A DNA stretch of 64,000 nt from Lycium barbarum (GCF_019175385.1 NC_083346.1:56449821-56513820), one strand, 5' to 3'; positions 1 to 13,132 are shown, counted from the first letter of the stretch. Notes: generated by a model not told the origin, from the letters alone. Translations and numbers: made by a program.

Positions 1-14
1 TTCGAGGTGTAACA
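1..14 (-). mobile_element. tip of a chromovirus-type LTR cut by the window edge
   Basis: Read on the minus strand, the first 14 bases are TGTTACACCTCGAA, identical to the first 14 bases of the solo LTR at 11354. The sequence then changes at once into the degenerate ORF. This suggests yet another insertion of the same LTR family whose body lies left of the window. Only 14 bases support it, so the call is tentative. Confidence 0.35.
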
Positions 15-1233
15 CTCATATTGCACAAATTCTGGTGCCGCCACACCACCTCGGGCTGCCGCCGGCCTGGCCTTAACATCGTTATCTTGGCTCTTTATCA
101 AGCTATAGACATGCTTTGCCTCATATCTGTGATCCCAGTAGGGAAATTTCTAGATCTCAGCTTCAAATAGAGGGTCGTAATCAAGCACGGGAAAACCAAA
201 GAAAGCCCAGGTTGATTTGCCCGCATACGAACCTCATCTGCTATCAATTTCCCTATATCAACTGCATACTGGGACATGATGGAAGCCACTATAATTGCAT
301 GGCTTATAGTAAGCTATTTATCTTTCTGAGTTAGGTATATTCTGTTTAGCAAGACACTCCACCAGAATTTGGCTTCTACTGAGAGATCTTTCTTTTTAAT
401 CTGCTCACTAGAGTTGGTATGCCAGGCTGGGTTCTCTCTTGCAATCACCGAGGCTATCCACGGTAATTCTCTCAACATATCAGTTCTGTTCCCGCCATTA
501 TGTAGTCTAACTCATCAGTGTTTGCTGGCAACTCATAGTTATCCCCAAAGTAGAATCGGTTGATGGCTTTGCCGAAGAAATCAATCCTCACTCCCCTAAT
601 AGTTACTTTCTTGAGGCGTATGACTATCTTTGCTTGTTGGGCTGGCCTGTACCGGTTGTTTATCTCCGCAGCATAGTTGGCATAAAACTCTCTCACGATA
701 GAGAATATATAGGTCCCGGGGTTGGTTAAGAAAACCCCATCCATGGTGATCAATAACAGCCTGTATGTTGGGGAAATGTTCCAACCCCTCGAAACTGATC
801 CGCCTTTCCTTATAGATGTTCCGGCAGAAACCTTATCCTTCTTCCTTGGGCTTTAGCCCTTTATCATATATCTTTTTCGAACCTTGGACCGAGAACCAAA
901 TAGCATGTTCAGACCTCTCCTTCATTATGTTCTCATTTAGGTGAGCCGCCTCTTCAGCAGCAAACTTCTCCAGCACATTAGTCACCTCCTCCCGAGTGAG
1001 CAGATCATGAGAGCTTGATGATTTCTCTCCGTAACTGCTGGAGCCAGTGTTCTTTGATAAGGACCCCTCATCAGACTGGGGGTTGGCCGGAGTTTGGGCT
1101 GCTCTACGCGGCCTCGTGAGTCTGCGATAGGAGCCTGGTCTTCATCACCCACATGGTCTTGATTTGGGTCTGCCCTCGCCCTCGTCCCTATCCTGTGGCC
1201 TGGGCACGACCCCTTCTGATAGTGTTCTTTGGA
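15..1233 (-). pseudogene. extra 3' ORF of the Athila-like element (putative plant transposon protein, Transposase_32-like)
   Basis: The reading frame appears to start at 1233 on the minus strand with MAPKNTIRRGRAQATG and meets a stop soon after. Further fragments lie at 753-472 (contains VREFYANYAAEINN, then a block resembling the family's VRG...IN...F pattern) and 289-98. Those match a protein family abundant in Solanaceae gypsy elements, which I know as the putative plant transposon protein domain. It sits 3' of pol, where Athila elements carry their env-like or unknown ORF. Several stops and frame changes mean no intact protein. The function of the family is unknown, and I see no clear signal peptide or membrane segment here. 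Confidence 0.6.
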
Positions 1234-1402
1234 GCCATACCTGTGGACTACATATTAGTATCTACAATAATAAAGGTGTAAACATGGATGATAATATACA
1301 AACTGAAATTAAAAAAAAATATACGAACCGTACAAGACATACGATCGGTAAAAGAGACTGTAAATTGGTAACAGAGATGCATGTGTGTTCACAGAGTATT
1401 CT

Positions 1403-1640
1403 ACGGTAGAGTTCTACAGTCCGTAAAAATTTTACGGTCCGTAAAATCCATCATAGATTGGGGACAACAAGTTTGGGAACTGAAGAAACTGTTTTACGAT
1501 ACAAGTTACGGTCCGTAAAATTTTTACAGTCCGTAGGTTGTATCGTAAAATAGGAACAGAGAATAGTGTTCTGCAATAAGGCTTCCTATGACACAGATTT
1601 ACGGTCCGTAGAATTTCTATGGTCCGTAAACCCATCCGTC
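1403..1640 (-). repeat. cluster of ACGGNCCGT dyads upstream of the extra ORF
   Basis: This stretch repeats short odd-centred palindromes such as TTTTACGGTCCGTAAAA, together with half sites such as ACAGTCCGTA, about six in 240 bases. On the minus strand it is followed by AT-rich TATA-like sequence around 1330-1290 and then the ATG at 1233. The same dyad occurs in the LTR promoter regions described elsewhere in this window. Confidence 0.7.
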
Positions 1641-2402
1641 AATATACCTTTTGTGTAATCAGTTACCCAAACTTCCCCAGTGACTCATATGTATTCAAGA
1701 TGAATTTTTATACATGAAACCCCGTTATTTTGCTCGTATCATGTCGGGGTTACTCAGAATTCACCCCAATTTACACTTTTCCTCATTGAAGCCTTTTGTC
1801 GAACAGTTGGTAGGCATAACAAATTGTCATATCAGTTACGACATTGACACTCGAAATGCCCACCGACCTAATGGGGGTTTTTCGAATACTCGTTCCCCAT
1901 GAGTCCAATGTTAAGCACAACACAACCAAATCCCCGCCCCAACTTATTTCAAGATTCTACGCCCCATACAATAAGAATTCAAGAAATCACATCATTGAGA
2001 GACGAATGGGCATTCGTCCATCTAGCTAATATGCAGCTTTAGATCATAACTAAGGTATGAGAGATTCAACAAACGTCATAGAGACGTGGATGATCGAATA
2101 AACACAAAGACTACATTGAGAAAATATTGCTTCTTGCTTCAACTCCAACGGCTGCTAAAGGTTTGTGCTTGGGTGTTGTGGTGAGGAGTTATGGGTGTTG
2201 TGTAGGAAAGGAATGCGTAACTTACGATTGTGAGGAGTAAAAAGTGGAGTGAATTTAGGGTAGTGATTAGATAGTGGTGGAATTTGAAAGGGAGAGGGAG
2301 TTTTAGGGAGTTTTGAATTGAGTTGAAGACTTAGAAGCAAAAATAAAAGGGCGGCTTAAATCTTTCTCTATACCCTAGCCGCGTTTCACTTAACTTACCT
2401 GG

Positions 2403-2745
2403 GCCTTTTACGCTGTCAATCTATGCCCGTAAAAATTGTACGGGGCGTAAATATTTACGTAAATCTTGCAACGGTGATTTGATCTGACGGTCCTTGATTT
2501 ACGCTTCCATCTACGGTTCATAAAAATTTTACGGTCCGTAAATGTCGGCGTAAATCAAGAACAGAAAGAGCACTTACCTGGCTCATAATCTACGTTTCCA
2601 TCTACGGTCCGTAAAACTTTTACGGACCATAGATTCTGCCGTAAATCATCAACAAAGGACCATCTTTTTTCTACCTCAATATACGCTTCCATCTACGGAC
2701 CGTAAAAGAATTACGGACCGTAGATTCTGGAGTAGATCGACTCCA
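2403..2745 (-). repeat. four degenerate ~90-bp repeats made of paired ACGGNCCGT dyads
   Basis: Units begin near 2410, 2505, 2590 and 2680. Each contains a pattern like CTACGGTCCGTAAAA followed by TTTTACGGACCGTAGA and ends in a GTAAATC or GTAGATC box. Between the two dyads the AAAA/TTTT arms can pair, so each unit can fold into a larger hairpin. It lies in the non-coding stretch between integrase and the extra ORF. A weak TATA-like GGGTATAGAG occurs just beyond it on the minus strand (about 2375). Confidence 0.75.
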
Positions 2746-2829
2746 GTTTCTACATTTTGCATCCTGCACCAAAACAAATGTTACCCTATATGCTTCAAAC
2801 ACAAAAAGAAATAAACATTATACTTGGGT

Positions 2830-4260
2830 TGCCTCCCAAGAAGCGCTTGATTTAACATCGCAGCACGACGGTGGTACCAATTTACTCTTGGTCGGGACTC
2901 GCTAAGTCCGCATTCGTTCCCAGGTGCTTTAACTGGTATCGGTCAATAATTCTATCTCCATCAACCATCCCATGTTAGTGCTTCACCCTCTGCCCATTCA
3001 CCTTAAATGTTCGAGTTCCATCTCCGGACTTCAGTTCAAGCGCCCCATGGGGTGAAACACTTACCACCTCAAACGGACCGGACCACCTTAACTTTAGCTA
3101 CCCGGTAGCAATGTTAGTAGAGAGCTAAACAGCAAGACAAGATCACCTTTGTAGAATTCTCACTTCAGGATTTTCTTATCGTGATATTGTTTCATTCTCT
3201 CTTTGTAAAGTGTTGCACTTTCATATGCCTGGTATCAGAATTCATCCATTTCATTGAGTTGAAACAACCTGAGCTTGATCGCCTCATCCCAATCCATGTT
3301 TAATTTCTTCAAGGCCCACATGGCCTTACGTTCAAATTCAATCGGCAGGTGACAAGATTTGCCAAAAATAAGCTTGAAGGGTGAAGTCCCTATCAGAGTC
3401 TTAAAAGCAGTCCGGTAAGCCCATAGAGCATCATCAAGCTTGTCGGCCCAATCAGTTCTATTTGCATTCACCATTTTAGCCAGAATACTCTTGATCTCCC
3501 GATTGGAGACTTCAACTTGCCCACTTGTCTGAGGATGATAAGGTGTTGCCACCCTATTTTTGATGCCATACTTCTCCATCAATCCCGCAAAAGCTCTATT
3601 GCAAAAGTGGGAACCACCATCACTAATTATAGCCTTCGGAGTACCAAATCGAGTGAATATGTTCTTCTTGAGGAACCCCATGACACTCTTGGCCTCATTT
3701 TTAGGTAAAGCCACCGCTTCTACCCATTTCGACACATAGTCCACAGTAACCAAGATATACTTCATCCTCCCAAAGCTCACAAAAGGTCCCATAAAATCAA
3801 TCTCCCAGGCATCGAACACTTCCACCTCCATCAATAAATTCATAGGCATCTCTTGTCTTCTGCCTATACTCATTTGCCTCTGACATTTATCATAAGACCG
3901 CACCAATAGATTTGCATCATGAAAGATAGTTGGCCAGTAATAACCACATTCAAGAACTTTAGCAGTATTCCGGTTACCACTAAGATGACCCCCAACAAGA
4001 GAGTCATGGCATGCCTTTAAAATCGCCATCACTTCACTTTCGGGAACACAACGCCGAATGATGTTGTCAGCGCATGTTCTGAACAAGTACGGTTCGTCCC
4101 AATAGTATTGACAAGAATCTCGCAAGAACTTCTTCTTTTGGTATGCCTTGATCTGGTCTGGAACTATGCCTGTCACCAAATAATTGGCAATGTCTGTATA
4201 CCACGGTGCCACCTCCATTGACACAGCCAACACCCTCTCATCTAGAATCTCATCATCTAT
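2830..4260 (-). pseudogene. Athila-type integrase (HHCC, DDE core, C-terminal part), degenerate
   Basis: The longest open stretch is 4233-3235. In order it shows the zinc-binding region ([18 protein letters not shown], then YDKCQRQ), the catalytic core with [14 protein letters not shown] and [14 protein letters not shown] carrying the D, D and E residues, and the [13 protein letters not shown] block. The Cys normally first in the C-x2-C pair reads Tyr here, so zinc binding would be impaired. Minus-strand sequence from 3234 to 2850 continues in the family's C-terminal pattern (RWSGPFEV, FKVNGQR) with stops. The stretch after it matches the conserved GGGAGGCAACCC tract seen after pol in such elements. 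Confidence 0.85.
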
Positions 4261-4662
4261 ATCTAGCTCATTGGAATGTCTCCCAGCTTCTTAAAGCCGA
4301 GAGAGATGGTCAGCAACCTGATTCTCAGTTCCCTTGCGGTCTTTCACCTCAAAGTCAAACTCTTGCAGCAATAGCACCCATCGGATCAATCACGGCTTAG
4401 CTTCCTTCTTCGCCATCAGGTATGTCAATGCATCATAATCAATGTAAACCACAACCTTGGACCCCAACAGATAGACCTGAAACTTCTCAAAAGCAAAAAC
4501 TATTACCAGTAGCTCTTGCTCCGTCACTATGTAATTCATCTGAGCAGCATTCAAGGTTTTGCTAGCCTAATAGATCGGATGCATGATTTTATTATGTCTC
4601 TGGCCAAGCACAGCACCGATAGCAAAACCACTTGTATCACACATCAATTCGAATGGTAGAGA
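4261..4662 (-). pseudogene. RNase H domain of the Athila-like pol, degenerate
   Basis: Translation of the minus strand gives typical retroelement RNase H pieces: LYYASKT-like start region near 4570, VYIDYDAL near 4440, then [18 protein letters not shown] and ADHLSRL near 4370-4290. At least one stop interrupts it. It joins the RT upstream and the integrase downstream in the gypsy order RT-RH-IN. Confidence 0.7.
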
Positions 4663-5610
4663 CTAGTCGGGAGAAACAATAATAGGTGTTGTGGTCAATC
4701 GCTGCTTCAATTCATCGAACTTCTTTCGGCACTTCTCGTCAAATTCAAACATAGCCTCTGCATGTCCCAAAAAGCTCCGGACACCCTTAACTGAGATAGG
4801 CGGATGAAGCTTCGAAATCACATCAATCTTTGCTTGATCGACCTCAATCCCTTTTTCAAAGATTTTATCCATCCTTTCCTTCACCATAAAGTGGCACTTC
4901 TCCCAATTCATCACCAGATTAGTCTCCTCACAGTGTTTAAGCACTTGACCCAGATGGCCAAGACAGCCATCAAAAGAATCACCAACAACTGAGAAGTCAT
5001 CCATAAAGACCTCGAGAAAGTTTTCCACCATATCAGAGAATATTGACATCATACACCACTGAAACGTAGCCGGTGCATTGCAAAGACCAAACGGCATTCT
5101 ACTGAAAGCAAATGTCCCATACGGACAAGTGAAAGTTGTCTTCTTTAGATCTTCCAGGGCGATGTTGATCTGATTGTAGCCCGCATGACCATCAAGGAAG
5201 CAATAGTAAGATCTCCCCGCTAGCTGATCAAGCATTTGATCAATAAAAGGCATAAGGAAGTGATCCTTGCAAGTGGACGTATTGAGCTTGCGATAGTCCA
5301 TGCAAACTCTCCATCCGGTTACGGTCCTCGTCAGAATCAACTCATTCTTCGCATTGGGCACCACTGTGATGCTGCCCTTTTTCAAACATATTGGACTGGG
5401 CTCACCCATTTACTATCAGCAATCGGGTAAACCACTCCAGCATCTAATCATTTGATGATCTCTTTCTTGACTACTTCTTGCATATTCTCATTCAGTCTCC
5501 TTTGATGCTCCACGCTCGGCTTGCTATCCTCATCCAACTATATTTTATGTTCATAGATCCCAAAAGGAATTCCCCAAATATCTGCTATGGTCCAACCAAT
5601 GACACGCTTA
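4663..5610 (-). pseudogene. Athila-type reverse transcriptase, degenerate
   Basis: The 248-residue open stretch at 5409-4663 holds GWRVCMDYRKLN, PFIDQMLDQLAG, the fingers/palm block ending FSRMPFGLCNAPATFQ, and the catalytic FMDDFSVVGDSF (Y/F-x-D-D). It continues into the thumb and connection (FLGHAEAMFEF). Upstream, 5610-5410, the frame still reads the conserved MQEVVKKE and YPIADSKWVSPVQ blocks but with stops. The lineage call rests on the FMDD motif and on the surrounding order of domains. Confidence 0.88.
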
Positions 5611-5872
5611 AATTCACGCAATACCTCTAAAAGTAGCACAATCTGCTCCTCAGTTAGTAGGGCTGAAACAATCACTGGCAATGTATTGTTCGGACCAAGG
5701 AACTCGTACTTCAAATGTGATGGAAGCTACTTAAGCTCCAACTTTGGTGGTTCAATGATCGAAGGCTTTGCTGGAGGAGTTGTTCTATTATTCATATCAA
5801 CATTCAGCTTCTTTGGATGGTAAGAATATGAACCCAACCCAACAAGAGAATTAACCGTCTCCACATAACCCT

Positions 5873-6400
5873 TCATGTCTTCAGCATCAAGTTTACAAGA
5901 ATACCAGCCAGAGCTTCACCCAAACTTTCTTCTTCCATCTTTAACTCCACCGCTTCGTCAACAACATCAAAAGAATCAATCACCGAAATGCTCTCATAAG
6001 CACTTGACAACTTCATGCCCTTGCCTGCCTGAAAAGTAACCTCTTCATCATTGACTCGGAACTTGATTTCATTCTTCTCCGAATCCATCAGAGCTCTCCT
6101 CGTAGCAAGGAAAGGTCTCCCCAGAATAATAGGAATGTCCTGATCAACAGCAAAGTCAAGAATCACAAATCTGCGGGCAACATAAATTTACCAACCCGCA
6201 CAAGAACATTATCAACCACACCAACAGGCTTCTAAATACATCTATCAGCCATTTGTAACCTCATAATAGTCGGCCTTGGCATCCCCAAACCTGATTGCTT
6301 GCATATAGCAAGTGGCATCAAATTAATACTCACCCCATTATCACACAAAGCACGAGCAAAGTCATGGTGCCCAACAGAACAAGGAATGGTGAACGCCTCG
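5873..6400 (-). pseudogene. Athila-type aspartic protease region, degenerate
   Basis: Near 6345 the minus strand reads LCDNGVSINLMPL, matching the D-x-G active-site region of Athila proteases. At 6166-5873 it reads PIILGRPFLATRRALMD, the conserved ILGRPFL flap/C-terminal block. A stop and frame change separate the two halves. It lies between gag and RT as expected. Confidence 0.75.
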
Positions 6401-6599
6401 AGATCGCCCTTCTTCTAGACAGTAGTTGTTGAAATGATGGAACTCACAGTGTGAGTCAAACTCACAGTTTCATGTTGCACCATTTTCTTCTTGGTCAGCA
6501 ATTCCTTCATATATTTAGCAAAACTAGGCATCTCCTTAACAGCTTCCAAGAAGGTAAAATTCAGAGACAACTGCTTCATCTGATCATAAAAATTTTCGA

Positions 6600-8287
6600 A
6601 CTTAGCATATTCCTTTTACTTCACCAACCTCTAAGGGAAGGGAGGGTTAGATTCGAAAAGTTGAGTTAAAGGGAAGAGAGCCCCTTTCACAGCTTGCTTG
6701 CTCTTGTTATCAGCCTCCTTCAAAATCTCTAGAATATCAGCAACCTTCTCGTCAGTAGGATTCTCATCAACAATAATTGGTGCGTCAGACTGCACCTTTT
6801 CCTCTTCATCTATCGGCTCGAGCTCAACAACTTTCTTTTCAGCACCTTGGAGTATTTTACCACTCCGAGTACTGATGGCAAACACTCGGTCTACATCACC
6901 TCCCCCATTCTTCAAACTTAGAATAGTGTCACTAGGAAGTCCTCCCTTTTTAGGAGGGTGTTGCTCGCTAGAAATATCACGCATCTATAACTCGAGCTTC
7001 TAAATAGCTGCTGTATGGGAACCCACTATCTCTGCTAGCCCAGATAATTTTCTTTCAGACTTTGATTGGTTTGCCAGAACCTTTTTAAGCATTGCTTCAA
7101 CCATCGAATTACCTTGCTCTGTTGATTTCCCCTTCGGTGGTATATAAGGATTGGAACTCCAGCTCCCAAATTGTTGCTGTTGTTGTAGCTCCCTTGGTTC
7201 GTACCACCATAATTATTATTGTAGTTCCGTGAGTTGTTGTAAGCACCCTGACCCTGCTGAGGTCTCCATTGATTCTGATTCTGGTAACCACCTTGGTAGT
7301 TCTGCCTTTGATAACCCCCTTGAGAATTATTGACATAGTTTGCATCTTCAACCTACCCAGGAGGTCCCTCGTAAAATGGACCCTCTTGGACCTGGTACAT
7401 CCCTTTCGGCATACCTCACTCATCTTCGCAAACATTTACCTTCTTGATCTGGGTATCATCAAACTTCTTGGTTAGCAAGGAAATATTCGTTGCAAGCTCA
7501 GCCAATGTCTACTGGGTATCTTGATTCTCCTTCACCATATTCTGGATCATAACACTACCATAAGGCACAATATCAGCATTGTTTGAGTGCCAAGCCTGAT
7601 TGTGCGTAGTCAGCCTATCAAGTATGTTGGTCACTCTGTGGTAAGATTTATTCATAAAACAACCATCAGCTGCATTGTTTGCAATTGATTGCGTCACTGG
7701 ATCCAGCCCTCAACAGAACTTCTCTATTAATATGTTATCCGAAAAACCATGATTTGGAATTTTCTGCAAATACTCCTTAAATCTCTCCCAAGCTTCATAT
7801 AATTGTTCCCCCAGTCGCTGCTTAAATTCATAGATCTTGTCACGAATCTCATCCTTCTTGCTAAGAGGGTACCATTTCTTGAGGCAGACTACTACCATCT
7901 CTGCCCATATAGTAATAGAATTCTGGGGCAGCTTCTCGAACCATGCTCTTGCATCTCCAGCTAAGGATTTGAATAGCCTCAGCCAAATAGCATCTTGTGA
8001 AACTTTCTTTTGGATGTGATTAGCACACACATCCACAAAATTCTGCAAATGACGTTGAGGGACATTAACAATAGAGTTTTGAAAGTAGCCCTCAAGCTAC
8101 AACAACTGTATAGAGAGGAGTCAATTTTGACACTTGCAGCTCCAACTCGAGGATGAACAATAGCAGATGCATAGTCCTCCTCAGGAATAAGATCAGCGAA
8201 AACATTCTCGTCATCTGATTCATTCGGCTGATTGTTCAATCGGCCCCCTTGGGTACCAGCACGTTGGGTTTGCTGACTCTGATTCAT
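6600..8287 (-). pseudogene. Athila-type gag, degenerate
   Basis: The likely start is the ATG at 8287 (MNQSQQTQRAGTQGG). After a frameshift near 8040 the capsid-like core reads NFVDVCANHIQKKVSQDA, LFKSLAGDARAWFEKLP and GEQLYEAWERFKEYL (8048-7710). A stop at the FC/GLDPVTQS junction separates 7697-7509. Gln/Asn/Gly-rich sequence follows (about 7435-7109), and then an acidic Lys/Glu stretch (6984-6631). I see no CCHC zinc knuckle. Several stops and frameshifts make it non-functional. Confidence 0.82.
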
Positions 8288-8385
8288 GTTCACCTGGTTT
8301 ACAAGGAATAGCAAACAAGGTGTGATGGAATAAGCAAAAGACTTCAATCAAAGCAAACACTATTTAGTAATTTCAAAACTGTATT

Positions 8386-8407
8386 CCCTGGCAGCAGCGC
8401 CAAAATT
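8386..8407 (-). promoter_or_regulatory. primer binding site of the Athila-like element
   Basis: Immediately inside the LTR, the minus strand reads TTTTGGCGCTGCTGCCAGGG. This resembles the TGGCGCCGTTGCCGGGG primer site typical of Athila elements, with a few changes. Its position between the LTR edge and the gag start fixes the orientation of the element. Confidence 0.75.
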
Positions 8408-8996
8408 TGATACACTCAAATTACACCTTTAATTAGCGTAAAGCAAAAAATGTCAAATATAGTAACCCAACAAGGTTGGGGTCGAATCCCACAGGGAATA
8501 TGGTATGAAAAGGTTACTAAACTCGTAGAATGCTTAATTTAGTTCTAATGTCTTAATCCGATGATTTTTGTAAAAGTTGGTTGTTTATGACTAACAGCTA
8601 GCTACTTGCTTTGGAGTGTGATTTATGGTAAAAGAAACCAAGGTTGTGTCCCCTTTCGATAAGGTGTATGATCACGGGTATTGATCTTGATATACATCTA
8701 ATGGATCATTATATGAATGCACTTAACCTCTATATGAATCTCTACTATTTCCCAATAAATAAATATTATCTCTTTCTAAAATTTTTCCAAATATAAGAAA
8801 GTAACTATCAAGAACAGTTAATTATGCCAGGTAAATTCGTCTTATTCCTAAGTGTTACACCTCGGAAATTCTCCGTGAACGTACAATGAATAGACCAACG
8901 AAGAGTATGAGTGTACGATGTTTTACTAAGAAGGGGATGACTACTTATGAGTTTTGAAAATGCGAAAGTTGCAGATTTGCACTTCAGCCCAGTTGG

Positions 8997-9265
8997 TCGT
9001 AAAATAGAATACGGCCCGTAAAGTGGTTTACGGACCGTAAACTGCTATCGTCCTCCAATATACAAAATTTCAACTTTCTGCCAAATGTCTACATGGTTAA
9101 ATACGACTCATAATACGGACCGTAAATCAAAATACGGCCCGTAAACTGTGATCGTAAACCACCATGACTCCAGCAAACCTTTCTGTTTCTGATATGCTTA
9201 AATACGGTCGCGAAGGACGGACCGTAAACCAGAATACGGCCCGTAAACTGGGTTTACGACCACTG
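8997..9265 (+). promoter_or_regulatory. ACGGNCCGT dyad cluster and TATA region of LTR A
   Basis: Three pairs of dyads occur (for example TTTACGGACCGTAAA together with ATACGGCCCGTAAA), spaced roughly 100 bases apart. They end about 45 bases before GTATAAGGG (9308), the best TATA candidate. Pyrimidine-rich leader sequence follows. The promoter role is inferred from position. Confidence 0.6.
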
Positions 9266-10738
9266 TGCACTTCGACTACTGTTCATAAAAATCAGATTTT
9301 AAGTTAAGTATAAGGGACCCTTTTTCATTCCATTCATTTCATTTTCACTCCACACTTCAAGAAACATCTAGAATACTCTCTAATATTCATCCACAAGAGA
9401 AGCAAAGGAAAATCAAGATCAACAACACTAAAACCATGAAATCAAGAGTGTGAAACTCACCAAAGTTCATCTACACCAAGAAATTGCAAAGGAAGTGAAG
9501 TAGGGTTTTTGGCATAGAAGAGTATTGCTACTCAAGGATAATTCCTACCACATCTAAGGTAAGTTTTATGACTTTCTCATGATGATTGAAGTATTTATAC
9601 GTTGAAACACTTGGATTATAGAAGAGTAGTAAATGGGTCATAAAATGTGAATAGTGCATAATTGAATGATAGATGGATTGAATTATGAATGTTGATGAGT
9701 TGGGAGTATAAATATGTTATGAATGGCGTGTAGACCATAAAATATATATGATGTATGATAAAATGTGATGATGAGCTAAAACCCATAAATGTGGGGAAAT
9801 TGGAGAAAAATTGTGGAATGTGGTAAATGTAGATAAATGACGATTGTTGACACGATATTGTGAATGTGGTAGTTGAAATGAAACATGGGAAAAGTAGTAC
9901 AAACAAAGGAAATGCCGCCCAATTTTCCCTAGAAAATAGTCACGCGTTCTTATAGTCGATTAACTGACGTTGATGTGAATTCTCTTGAAGGTAAAGACGC
10001 GAATATTGAAGAAGAACGATCAAGCGGTAGAATAGCTAAAGGAAAAGGTATGTAAGGATAGTCCTTTCTTTCCAAGGCATGAATCCTATGATATGATATT
10101 ATTTCCATACACTTCCATGGCTTCCTTATATTCCGGAACTGAGAGCCTATGTTTATGGATAGCCACGTGAGATAAGAATAAGAGACATGTTATGAGCACG
10201 ATAACGGAGATGATAAGCTTAAGACTAAAGATTATAGAGTTCATGGTATAATGTTTAAACAAAGCTAAAGACATTAACTACGATCGATTGGTAATGCTTG
10301 ATGTATACACGCACCTTATATACTAATTCCTTCAAGGTGAGGCGGAATACCTATGAATGCTCCATAATGTAAGCGGGGGCTCTCGACCTTACATCACCCC
10401 GACATTGTTATAGATTGTTCATAAGCCTCAATGCATGTCCTATGACCAATGTTTCGAGAAACTATAAGTCTATGTTCATAAAGGATTTCATGTGAGATAA
10501 AGGTAAGAGATATGCTATAGAAATGATAATGGAAATGATGAGCTTAAGCCCAAAGATTATAAAGACTATCATACGATAATTATACGAAATTCATGCTACG
10601 AATACGATGTGATTTTCATAGATTGTCTTTAAATTTAAATGTGTGCAGTAATGAAAGGTTACGATAAGCTTATGAGATGTATATGATGACAATGATGATG
10701 ATGAGATATATTGATCCTTGTATGATGCATGTGATATG

Positions 10739-10880
10739 GTCGAGCCACTACGTGGCCTAATATGGAAGATATGTATGTGATATCGTCGAGCCACTACGTG
10801 GCCGAATATGGATACTGTCGAGCCACCATGTGGCCGAATACGGATATTGTCGAGCCCTACGTGGCCGAATACGGATAATG
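10739..10880 (+). repeat. minisatellite in LTR A
   Basis: Four copies of a 31-47 bp unit start near 10739, 10786, 10819 and 10850, each with GTCGAGCC, CTACGTGGCC and GAATAYGGATA. The CCAC-TAC-GTGG core can form a small stem. Confidence 0.8.
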
Positions 10881-13110
10881 TTTTATGTGTATGAGAAGCT
10901 ACGGCACTACGATGATGAATTATATGACATGATGATGTATACGCTATGATGGTTCATGCACGACGATTATGTATATGTGATATATGTATGAAATGTATTC
11001 ACCCTTAAAGGTCGCGCAGGTTTTGCCTTCACCTCATGACTTATGATTTCTCTATTATGTTTATTTCATTCATGCCTTACATACTCGGTACAATATTCGT
11101 ACTGACGTCCGTTTTCTTTGGATGCTATGTTCATGCCCACAGGTAGACAAGGAGACGGTGCAGACCTTTAGGAGCTATCAGTAGATTTGCAGAAGCACTC
11201 CATTATTCTGGAGGTACTAATCGGGCTTATACTTTTGTGTATATACATATGTATAAATATTTTGGGCACGACGGGGTCTTGTCCCGTCCATATGTCTAGT
11301 ACTCTAGTAGAGGCTCGTAGATACGTATGTGTGGGTTATATGGTCTGACAAGGTGTTACACCTCGAAAAAATTTCGTGAGCCAACAATGAATAGAACAAC
11401 GAAGGGCATGAGTGTGCGATGTTTTACTAAGTAGGGAATGACTATTTATGAACTTTGGAATTAAGAAAGTTGCAGAATTTCATTTCAGCCAGTGGTCGTA
11501 AAATGGAATGCGGCCCGTAAAGTGATTTACGGATCGTAAAGTGCCATCGTCCTTCAACATTTTAAAAATCTCAACTTTCTGTCAAATGCTTCGAATGGTT
11601 AAAAACGACTTGGAATACGGACCGTAAATTGAAATACGGCCCGTAAACTGAGTCGTAAACCGCCATGATCTTCAGCCAACCTTTCTGTTTCTGATATGCT
11701 TAAATACGGCCGTGGGGGACGGACCGTAAACCAGTATACGGCCCGTAAAGTGGGGTTTACGACCACTGTGCATTTCGACTACTGTTCATAAAAATCAGAT
11801 TTTAGCTATTAAAAATGAGGGACCCAAGTTCATTTTCTCATTTCATCTTCACGAAATTTCTCCCTAGAAATCTCTAGAACACTCCAAACACTTCAACCAC
11901 AAGAATACCAAGGAAATCAATGATCATCAACACCAAATCTATGAAACAAAGTGTATGAAACCTAATTGGAAGTCATCTCCTTCAAGAAATTCCAAAAGAG
12001 GTGAAGAAGGGTTGTGGTGCTAAAGGAGTGATTCCACTCTAGGCTTGTTCCATCATCATCTAAGGTATGTTTCATGACTTTATCATGTTATTTAAGGTAT
12101 TAGAAAGCTAAGATGCTTGAAATGTAGAAGAACATAGAAAATGGGCCATTACTGAGTGAATAGTGTCACAATTGAATGATAGTTGAATGGAATCATGAAC
12201 GTTGATATGTTGTGATGATGAATAAGTTATAAGTGGCGTATAGACCATGGAATAGGTATGAAGTAAGCAAAAATTATGATGATGAGCTAAAACCATTAAA
12301 TGTGGAGAAATTGGATAAAAATGGTGGATTTTGCTAAATATAGATAAGTGATGAATGTTGATACGATATTGTGAGTGTTGTTGTAAATGTTTGGGAGTTG
12401 AAATAGAACATGAGAAAAGTAGTAGAAACAAAGGAAACGCTGCCAAATTTTCTCTAGAAATAACGATGCGTTCTTATGGTCGATTGACTAACTATAATGC
12501 GTATTCTCTCGTGAAGGTAGCAACATGATATTGAAGGAGAACAAGTGAACGATAGCTTAACTAAGCGACAAAGGTATGTGAGGCTAATCCTTTTCTTTCT
12601 ATGGCATGAATTCCATGATATGATTCTTCTTCCTCTCCATGATTCTCCTATATTCAGGAAAGCTAAGAGCTTGAGATCATGAATAGCTATATGAGTCAAG
12701 AGATATGATATGACGTTCCTATAAAGTAAATGATGTCGTCCATTTTATACACTCACCTCACATACTAATCCCTTCAAGGTGAGGCATAATGTTCATGAAT
12801 GCCCATAATGGAATCGAGGGTTCACGACCTTACGTCACCTCGATAAAATACACTTGTTCTAGAGTCCCTATGCATGCACAATGGTGAGCATATTTTGATA
12901 AGCATATTATTATAAGCATTTCATAATGAGCATGTCATAATCATATTACACAGGGCCTAGTTGGCCGGGCAGTCACCGCGAAAGCGGGCAGCTATACGAT
13001 ACACCATGGCCAGTTGGCATAGGCAGACACCACTAGTGGGCGGCATGAGATGGTACCCCGGACGCGGGAGGCCTGGACGCGGGCTAATGTTACTGATTAT
13101 CACACCGCAC

Positions 13111-13132
13111 CTATATATATATATATATATAT
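13111..13132. repeat. (TA)n microsatellite in LTR B
   Basis: About eleven TA units, next to the GC-rich ACGCGGG/GGGCGG repeats of the LTR. Confidence 0.9.

Noticed and set aside
2830..8287. An endogenous pararetrovirus
   Set aside because: The order gag-PR-RT-RH-IN with LTR and PBS, an integrase domain, and no movement-protein sequence show a Ty3/gypsy retrotransposon.
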